The notes under the pieces: model-generated
What the model saw: the letters and a program-made list of their open reading frames with translations, nothing else
Database searches by the model: none
Told to the model about the DNA's origin: nothing
Part shown: positions 55,874 through 64,000 of the stretch, one piece after another
Position numbering within the stretch: position 1 is the first letter of the stretch
How the letters are laid out: every line of letters starts with the position of its first letter
DNA from: Pogostemon cablin
Taxonomy: Eukaryota > Streptophyta > Magnoliopsida > Lamiales > Lamiaceae
DNA: 64,000 nucleotides
Assembly (NCBI GenBank): GCA_023678885.1
Contig: CM042997.1
Span: 27,472,064-27,536,063 of the forward strand
Direction of reading: 5' to 3'
Made by a program: the position numbers and the translations under genes

Positions 55874-58435
55874 TCTTGGTTGTGAATTGAGGAGTAGGGG
55901 CCGAAGGCCCTACATCGTACACCACATTAGGAGTAGGAGATCAACTATCAACCAGCATATTTTCTGGCAACTCGAACGAACTAGGATCCTCTTCGTCGAA
56001 TGAGCATTCTTTTTTGAGGATTTTGGTCGACCCTTAATACGTGTGGCTACACCTGGAGTAGTCAAGGATGTTAGGGACAGGATGGCTGTCTCTTGCATCC
56101 TACGCCACATCAATTCAGCATAGTAGTCGTCCGCCTCATCGAAGTTTGACAAGAAGTTAGTCATGAACTTCAAATTTTTTACCATTATATCGGGCTTTCG
56201 ATTTTCACCAACTTTCCGTGGCTTCATATCCAACTTTCTCCAGAAATTATCAATACTTTCCAACGGAATAGACACCCCTTTGCTAACAAATTCAGACAAC
56301 TCATGTTTGTAGGGCAAACCTAAAGTGAAACGCATAACACAACCACATAAAGATGCATCCAACACACCTTGACCAAGACAAGAAATCTCATCATGAATTA
56401 GCTTTAAGGCGGTTGTCGATACAAGCCCACGGAGCTCGCGGAATAGTGCAATACAAAATTTATGTTGGACCACGTTGATGCTCTTCTCAAAAGAATGTTT
56501 TATTGACGTGTGAGATGCCTCCATCAATGTGTTAAATTCTGTCCAGCACTTTTCAAAATCACATTGATTTGTTTGCAATTGCCTCTTTAGTGCTGAGTGT
56601 TGGCCTTCGGCACTGAGATAAAATTTATAAAATACTCCATAAATATTCGTAATTTTTAAACTAAAAATCTTAAGAAAAATATGATACATCATTCACATAC
56701 CGGCTAATCATAGTATTTCCATAATGCTTGATGGCATTTGTGTTCAGAGAAATAAAATTCTGTTTGTAGGGCTCCATCCAATTATTCATAGCATATTCAA
56801 CCGCCTCAGGGTAATCACGAAATTCATGCCTAAATCTCTTTATCCGTTCCGTGAGTAGTTCATCACTATCCGATAATATCACCAAATTTCACGTATGCAT
56901 GAAGCCCTCCCATTTATCCTTTGGATGGACAAATTTTTTACAATTCGTCGTGATGTTCTTGTTTATATGCCACCGACAAAGGAAATGACTGGTACCGGGA
57001 AAGACACTCTCAATGGCATTGATTAGAGTTACCTCTTTATCGGTGACAATTAGCGAAGACAAACAAGATTTACCCATTACATCCCTAAGTATTGTAAGAG
57101 CCCACGTGTAGTTATTTTCCTGCTCATTCTCAAGAAAAATGATTGCCACACAAAATGTCATGCCAGTTGAAGTGACACCAACTATTTCAAACAAAGACAT
57201 CATGTACTTGTTCGTCTTGTATGTTGAATCCATAAGCAATGCTTGAGGAAAAGCACGCAACAATCTATACTTCGGGGATGTGCAAAGAATAAGTTTCTAA
57301 CATTACCAGTATCCTTGCAACTTCGACTGAGAAAATAGTATTTGTGTTCCTCCAACTTCTTCACCACATATTGCAACTGAGAACGACCACCACGATCAGT
57401 AAATCTATTTTTGACGACAATTGTAAATAGTCCGTATTGTAGTCTTGTTACCCGAAAATTTATGTTTTAGAAGCTCTATCGCATTCTTTGGACGGACATC
57501 TTGGAGTGACATATCAATCACAAATTTTTCCTCCTCCTTCTTGAGCCTCCCCGCATAGGCATGCCCCTCCAAATAATTATCAATCGAGTGGTTATGAACA
57601 CCGTTAACAACCTCCAATGTCCATGCTCCTCCCTTCTCTAATTCTCTTCCCCTAAGCAAAAAGGGGCAATTACACTTCTTTGTACCCGTCTCTCTCTTTT
57701 TCACTTTCTTCTTACTTGTATCCTTCTCCTCTAGTTCATTTTCTGGATCCACCTCCTTGTATATGCTTACTTTGGCCTTAAACTCTCGATACTTTCCACC
57801 ACGTTCACAACCCAAAAATAGCCTTCCCTTTTTTCCTCCTCCTCCACCATTGTCAGAGCGTTTCACTACAACCACCATCTGATTATCTAAACCAATATTT
57901 CGCGCCCATTTTATCAAATCCTCTCTTGTATCAAACCATTGATGAGTTTCAAATAAGTCAGTGTAATCCTCAACCATACAAACATTTGTACTAAGCTCAT
58001 TCCCCAATAAGATGGCACTACATTTAATAGAAGGAAATGATTCCTGTGTACAAAAGAAAGGGGTTAAAATTAGAAAACAAATAAAGTGCTGGAAAAATAC
58101 ACACTATTCGACTAAAAGTAGTCAAAATTATTGAAAAAAATCGGCCATTTATGGTCGAAATATTTTCTAAATTTCGCTCATCTATGGTGGAAAAAATTAA
58201 GAAATTTCGACCATTAGTGGTCAACAATACTAAAAAATTTTAACCACCTCTGGTCGAAATTAACCCAAAATTTCGACCACTGATAGTCGAACAAATTCAA
58301 AATTTTCTACTCTGGTTGGTCGAACAAAACAGCGACGGGAAAAAAATACAAAAAACAACATTTTAATCGGTCTAAACATGTAAATATACATACCTTTACG
58401 TCCTTAGTCGTTTCTTCTTCCGTTATGATGATCGT
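55874..58435 (-). pseudogene. FAR1/MULE transposase of MULE B, disrupted
   Basis: Exon 1 equivalent 58435-58394, intron with palindrome array, exon 2 58043-56701, exon 3 from 56612. It contains the FAR1/WRKY-GCM1 zinc region (CERGG, KKCNCPF, VHNHS), the MULE catalytic domain (LLMDSTYKTN, then LIVTDKEVTLINAIESVFPG and HFLCRWHINKN) and a C-terminal SWIM-like region CGCVMRFTLGLPYKHEL. Lesions: both start codons used in MULE A are changed (ATG to ACG and ATA), there is a TAG at 57405 with a 2-bp deletion, a further 1-bp deletion near 57268, a TGA near 56890, and a frameshift near 55985. The SWIM cysteine expected in GLPCKH is Tyr. Not functional as it stands. Confidence 0.85.
58106..58327. repeat. 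33-bp-phased palindrome array, MULE B right (7 units)
   Basis: Units start at 58108, 58141, 58174, 58207, 58240, 58273 and 58306, every step exactly 33 bp. Mutated copies of TTCGACCA-N4-TGGTCGAA; best preserved at 58207 and 58273. Inside the transposase first intron (58044-58393), mirroring MULE A. Confidence 0.92.
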
Positions 58436-58769
58436 ATGAGCAAATGTGAGTATTGAATGATGGGGAGAAAATGTAGGGTTTTGAATATTGGAGGAAGATA
58501 TGTGGAAGAAGAAGTGAGTGGAGTGGGTGTGAGGTTTGTTTTGTTGTTCAAATGTTTTATGTGAATGTGATGTGTGTGTATTATTGTTAAAGTGTTTGGT
58601 GTGTGTATGTTGTAGTATTTATTGTTTTAGAAATATTATTGTATTAAATTAAATTTGTGTATATCAAAAGGATACTTTAATAATTTACTATATGTATTTA
58701 TTAATTTAAAATTCAAGTGGGTATATGGAAGTAAAAACGTGTGTGCGAATAGCCGCGGCTTAAAAAAAA

Positions 58770-58878
58770 TTCGACACGATAGGCCCATTTATTTCACAAG
58801 CCCAACCTAAACAGGCCAACTTAGCCCAACTAATTTTTATAATCTACCATCCAAGAAAGACAACCCGCCACTTCCGCC
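58770..58878 (+). promoter_or_regulatory. Residual proximal promoter of the plastid S21 gene
   Basis: Only 109 bp separate the MULE B target duplication from the start codon. It holds GGCCCA (58782-58787) and two AGCCCAAC words (about 58799 and 58823), complements of site II TGGGCY. Confidence 0.5.
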
Positions 58879-60302
58879 ATGGCTACCTCATCCATAGCCA
58901 ATCTCTTCTCCTTCTTCACTCCCTCAAAACCACCGCCACTGCCGCCATCTCCGGCTCTCAGATTTCCGCCTGCTCATCTCTCTGCTGCCGCGTCGCCCTC
59001 TTCATCAAACACGCGCGGGGGGTGGGTCCCTCTGGTTCTAACGAATGAAGCACAGCCGTTACCTTCCTGCTCATCTGACGCCACGTCAGTGGTATACCCC
59101 TCACTTGCCTACTCGAATACGATGTTCTTCCGATCGGCGTACAATGTTCAGGTGATCGTGGCCGACAATGAACCGGAGGAGAAGCTGCTCGGCCGGTTCA
59201 GGAGAGAGGTTTTTCGCGCCGGCGTCATCCAGGAGTGCAAGCGCCGCCGGTTTTTTGAGAACAAGCAGGAAGAGAAGAAACGCAAATCGCGTGAGGCCGC
59301 GAGGCGCAATCGTCGCAGGTATATTCATCTCTTTGTTGGCATTTTGTTATTTTCGCTCAAATTATTTTCCCCTAATTTTGCTCTAGGGTTTGTAAGAGTA
59401 TCTATCGACTTCGTTTGAATTAAAGCTTATACATGAATCATCGGAAATTGAATAGCTCGTTAGCAATCAATGGAAACGGAATTTGAAGGAATTTTCTTTG
59501 TTATTGACTTGGTAATACATCTTTTTGAATCAAGTGAAGTAAATTGTTTATCCTTGATGCATCATTTGGTAGTTGAATAATATCTTTGTGTTTGTGAATC
59601 TTGATTGATCATCCATACAGTTTAATAAACGCATTTTTATCCATTAAGTGGATAATTAAGTGTGTGTTCTTCAACTTTGCATTCTTTGTGAAAATTTGTG
59701 ACTTTAAGCATAAGGCCACTGAAGATGATGTTTGATTCCCTTACCTGAACTTTTGTGTTGTGCTTGGCTTGTGGTCTAATATCCAATTTTTGCAATAGTG
59801 GTTCAAATATTCATACCACACTACTAGTCTACTAGCATAGTTCAGCCGAATCAGCAGGTTGAAATTATGAAGTTTCATTCAAGTTGTAGCACAGTTCACT
59901 TGCACCATCTGGTTGTTGATTATCAATGGCATAAGTTGAAGTTTGGGGATTAAAACTTCCATGTGCTTTTCTTTAAAACAGTTATATGTTTTGAGCATTG
60001 CATTTTAAGTGCAGATGAGGTTTGTGATCTTGTAATCACATGTTATGTTTTTTGCAAATCATCCATGATAAGTGCAATGACTTCATTTCCAGCACGTGCA
60101 AACACTAACGCTATACATTGGAAAGCTGCTAGTCGATTTTTCACATATTTGTCCTTTGATTGAATAATCTTATTGATGTGATATCGACAGACGTCCTCAA
60201 GCAAGGACAGCACTGCAGGATCGGGAAGAGACTCCTAAGAACAAGAAGGAAGACGAGGACAAAGATAATTGGGCTCTCCCCGAAGGAAACCTTCCCTATT
60301 GA
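58879..60302 (+). CDS. GHS1: Plastid 30S ribosomal protein bS21c
   Basis: Exons 58879-59318 and 60191-60302 join in phase (AG|A) to 183 residues. Roughly the first 85 residues are rich in Ser, Pro and Ala with few acids, a chloroplast transit peptide. The S21 domain follows: YNVQVIVADNEPEEKLLGRF, then RREVFRAGVIQECKRRRFF and the basic helix KRKSREAARRNRRR. The C-terminal extension ends DNWALPEGNLPY. S21 helps the small subunit engage mRNA. The Arabidopsis orthologue GHS1 (AT3G27160) is needed for plastid translation, and mutants are glucose-hypersensitive. The intron of ~870 bp interrupts the basic tail. Confidence 0.95.
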
Positions 60303-61955
60303 TCACCCTTCTTTTCTTTTGTTGAATGAGCTGATTATCAACTTTTTTTCGGCGTCTTTTAAAGATAGCAAGGTGCCCTTGGATTTCTTTATAATTTAAC
60401 TTCTTTACCAATCTTCTGGCTATTATAGAGATTAATTTAATCCATGGCATTAGATTTTGCTCATATGGTAATTAGCTGGTTTTTGTACTATGCAGTATGC
60501 ACCCCTATGTATGATGTATTTTGAACTTGCGAAATAAGAAGGATTATGGGAGATTATGGTTCAAATTCTGTGGATGACATTGTGGAATCAGTCTGTAAAT
60601 GTAATTGTGAGACTTGTGTGTAACATAGTTGATAACAGATTTTTAGTATAATCAGTAATGCTAGATCAAGTGATCAACAGATTTTAAAGCCTTCAACCTC
60701 AGCCCAAAAGATAAATTGAGAACAATGGTAATAAGAACGGTGAACTAGGTTAAATTTACTTCTAATTAAGACCCAATCTCATTTTTTATTTTATCAATTT
60801 CGAGAGATGGATAAAATAAACATGACTTTTTGTTTAAAAATTATAAAATAAAATTATGCTTCATGAAGGTTCTTCTAGTCCATTTTTATTTCAAATAATC
60901 AACTTTGAAAAGAACTAACGATTTTCTTAATTAAAAAAAAATCATGATCTTCATTTTTAAAAAAAATGGAGCAAAATATCGACATTATAGACAGACTAAA
61001 ATATATATACTCTTGCATTTCATACGTAAGTTCACATGGAACTCATATTTTAACTTATTTTATTATTATTATTTTTAACATAATTTGGAATTTTTAGGAA
61101 TGGAAAATAGAAAGCATAAAGATAGATATATAATGAAGGAAATAATATTTAATTTTTTATACTTGAATTTTGTATTATTTTTTATTTGTTATGTGTTTAA
61201 ATATGTAGGTTTTATCTTAAAGACATTAATTCTATTTATTTTTATTTTGTAGTTCTATTTTTCAAAATTTTTCTTAAGAGTTTATATTTGTATTTGGCTA
61301 TTCTTATTTATAGATCGATTGATAAAAATATTCTTGCTTTATTATTATTATTTTTTGTTTGTTTTTTTTTTCTTTTTGTTTTTTAATACATAGCCATTGG
61401 TTAGATATTTGATAGGTGTAATAATTGTACTAAGTATTTTTTTTGGATTTATTATTATCTAGTATATAAGATATACTATAATATTATTAGTAGATACATA
61501 ATATATATTTTATTACTAACTACTATAAAATTATTCTATAAAAAATCTCAATTACCCTTAAATACATCACGCATAAATAAAATAGGTATATATTTACGTT
61601 ACCCCATACATTCACAAATTATGTGTAAGTTAATTTTTGAATACAAAATATATAATTTCTGAATACCATTATATTAAAAATAAATATTTTTAAACACATA
61701 AATTATGAACATCAAAAAATTAAGTAAACTTCTGAACACAAAATATATAATTTTTGAACACAAATATATTAAAAAAAATTAATACATAAAATTTGAACAT
61801 AAAATTTATGAGTACATAAAATTTGAATACAAATATACAAAAATATACAATGTGAATGTGATCAGAGGGCAAATCCGAGCTATCCAGACGACTTGTTCTT
61901 GGAGTTCTAATACAGTGGATAATTAACCATTAATAATCACAATCCAAAATAGCTA

Positions 61956-62050
61956 AATGTATTCAGAAATAGCTGTACGCAATGTATTCAGAATTAGTTG
62001 TAGGCAATGAATTGTATTCAGGAATATTTGTATGCAATGTATTTGGATGT
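61956..62050. repeat. Imperfect ~30-bp tandem repeat, 3-4 units
   Basis: Units of the form ATGTATTCAGAAATAGCTGT followed by ACGCA repeat with substitutions (…ATTAGTTGTAGGCA, …GAATATTTGTATGCA). Confidence 0.6.
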
Positions 62051-62524
62051 TTTCATTGATGCAGATGACATATTAATATAATATGCGTTATCTCTCCCCT
62101 ATTTTTGTGGGGAAATTAGTGGGACACATTATCTTTCTGCATCACACATTTAAATCAATATTTGAATACAATTAAAATAGAGATAAAAATGATATTTTAT
62201 GCATTTAATTTGTATTGATAATTAATATAATTTACTTAGTGTATCTAGTAGTAATTTAGATATATAAATTGTACGTAATTCACCCATTTTTTTTTATGTA
62301 TTTGAAATAAAAAGACCTAATCTGAACAAGACAAAAATTCAGGCCCAATTTATTTCCTAAAAAGGAGAGGAGTTGACTCCTGATATCAAGCCCATGTTTT
62401 CTTATGTTGGGCCATTAGGAATAGTTTCTATTCCACCATTCCCATCCTAAACTATATATACTCAAATTGAAAAAAAGAAAAAGAAAAAAAAAATTATGTG
62501 TGTGTGATGGGTGAAGACATGTGA

Positions 62525-62548
62525 TGGGGGTGGGGTGGAGGGTGGGGG
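62525..62548 (+). other. Potential G-quadruplex run
   Basis: GGGGGTGGGGTGGAGGGTGGGGG contains four G-tracts of at least three with loops of 1-4 bases, in otherwise AT-rich DNA. Structure is predicted from pattern only. Confidence 0.55.
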
Positions 62549-64000
62549 ATGGTAACCCCCAAACTTCTCAAAATATCATCTATACCCCACATATATTTTC
62601 TTTCCACTTTGGGCCCCTCAATTTTGATGTTTTGAACCTTTGGTTCCCTTCAAATTAAAGCCTTTTCTTATTGTTATAATGATGGTTGCAAAATTTCTTC
62701 TCCTTTATTAATGTGTTTACAAGTTTTTCCCATTTGGCCCAGTGTGTGATTGTGATGCAAATTTTGGAGTTACTTGATATCAATGTGAAATGGAATTCAA
62801 GTATGTGAACTATATTGATGAAATTATATATATAAAAAATAAAATGTCGTTTTTTTTCTAGAAATACTTTGTAGAGATGATGGGAAAATGCAAAATATGC
62901 CTTTAAATAAACACGTGTTGGTTTCTTGTAAGAAAAAAGTGAGATGTGAGATCATAATATTTTCAGGAAAAAGTACCTTTTGTTTTATGATTTTAATTAT
63001 TTTCTGATAGTAGTAATATGGGCGGTTGAATTTATTTAATTTGAGTTGATATATCAACAGCTCAATGTGTTTTAGGCACCAACTCTGTGGGTTTGAGGTC
63101 TGGATTGTGACACATTATTTGACCATACAGTAACTATTATTTATTTAATTAATTACTATTAAATGCATAATCGGCGAAACGTAATCAAGAGTTTGAGATC
63201 TTATCCGTCCATATCATCCATTAACTTTTAATTTTATAAATCAGGACTTGATAACAACTTTTTTAATTTTATTATAAATCAGGACGTGGGAGCCAAAGAA
63301 AAATTAAAAAAATAAACACATGGGAATTTTTTCTCGAGTCTTCTTCTTCTAATAATAATAATAATTTTTTTAAAAAAAAATTGTATGCTCGTAACTATAT
63401 TATTAATAATAATAATCTCATTAAAACACTTAAACTCTTAATTCTAACACGTCTAAAGTTAATTTGTTTCGAGACATTACGCTTGGATCCTGTATTTTAT
63501 TATGTTATGTTATGATTCTAAATATCTCACTTTAAAAAATTTAAGGCTTGTAATGATGTATTGCTTCATTTAATAATTAATTAATTACGAGAGAATTTTT
63601 TTAAAAAATTAAAAAAAAAATAGTAGAGGTGGCGACCGACCATTGACATGTATTTTTAAAATTGAATTGGTGTGATAATTTAAACTGATTGGGCGCCTCG
63701 ACATCGTCTTACTTAGCTTTTTCAATCATTATTTTCACACACACTATTAATATAAGAAATACTTATATCTATATATAATAATAGTTAAGGTAAAGATATG
63801 TGAGAATTATACGAAGGAATGATTTTTGTGATGAGGTAATAATACTTTAATAAAAAGTGATATATAATTAATAAAAAATAATATTAGTGTAGTAACTTAT
63901 TTCATCATTTATGATATAAATAAAAATAATAATTAAATAGAAAAGGGTAAAATGGTAACAGTTGCATACACTCACAAACAAGCCCTACCAAGAATTAAAT

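Larger units (their letters stand above)
51494..58760 (-). mobile_element. MULE B: 7.3-kb full-length Mutator-like element with transposase, OTU and PMD genes
   Basis: Left end GGCCGAGACTATTCGCACAC and right end (reverse complement) AGCCGCGGCTATTCGCACAC form terminal inverted repeats. The flanking 9-mer TAAAAAAAA is at 51485-51493 and 58761-58769, a perfect target duplication. The ends, terminal genes and palindrome arrays match MULE A in opposite orientation. The plus strand carries a PMD gene from the left, while the minus strand carries a transposase from the right followed by an OTU gene; the two transcription units converge near 54.5-55.2 kb. Stop codons and frameshifts show decay, so I judge it no longer autonomous. 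Confidence 0.95.
60303..64000. other. 3.7-kb interval with no recognised gene
   Basis: Contains the S21 3' flank, an AT-rich stretch, a short tandem repeat (61956-62050), and a G-rich run at 62525-62548. Nothing coding or RNA-like was found. Very AT-rich to the window end. Confidence 0.5.

Noticed and set aside
62824..63057. 77-codon minus-strand frame near the window end
   Set aside because: Composition is that of random AT-rich DNA; no motif and no promoter or splice support.

Overview
The window is nuclear DNA of a flowering plant, almost certainly a eudicot. Genes have several exons with GT-AG introns, intergenic DNA is AT-rich, plant-only families are present (PPR, DCD, DUF642, CYP94, plastid S21, plant-type TOM20), and Stowaway-type MITEs, a copia LTR element and Mutator-like elements fill the gaps. 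I cannot name the species.

Layout. 1-747 (-): partial intronless CMGC kinase. 1818-8248: remnants of a GH51 arabinofuranosidase gene, with a decayed Ty1/copia element (2095-8104, 5-bp target duplication) in one of its introns. 8900-9892 (+): ribonucleotide reductase small subunit. 11186-13505 (-): TOM20. 15841-17516 (+): Asn-rich DCD protein. 18319-20614 (+): plastid M48 metallopeptidase (PGM48-like). 21490-22922 (-): DUF642 wall protein. 23474-24928 (-): PPR protein. 25967-29068: MULE A. 29576-34253 (+): sulfite oxidase. 34254-41034: repeat-rich gap. 41035-42576 (+): CYP94C-type P450. 42577-45717: gap with a G-box-rich repeat. 45718-51102 (-): FIGL1 AAA ATPase. 51494-58760: MULE B. 58879-60302 (+): plastid ribosomal protein S21. 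60303-64000: no gene seen. RNR2, TOM20, DCD, M48, FIGL1 and S21 follow the order I remember for Arabidopsis AT3G27060-AT3G27160, so the window looks like a conserved block opened up by transposons and extra genes.

The most unusual content is the pair of related Mutator-like elements, each with matching ends and a perfect 9-bp target duplication. The full-length copy B (7.27 kb) carries a FAR1/MULE transposase gene and an OTU cysteine-protease gene on one strand, and a plant mobile domain (PMD) gene converging from the other end. Copy A (3.10 kb) is an internal-deletion derivative in the opposite orientation. Both carry arrays of a near-perfect palindrome (TTCGACCA-N4-TGGTCGAA) repeated at a period of exactly 33 bp. 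The terminal arrays lie inside the first introns of the transposase and PMD genes, and copy B has a further array between the converging genes. I counted 37 units in five arrays with a single 1-bp slip. Copy A still encodes a short, uninterrupted protein with the transposase DNA-binding part, while copy B's transposase is broken. Copy B lies between the start codons of FIGL1 and S21, splitting what would otherwise be a ~0.5 kb shared promoter.
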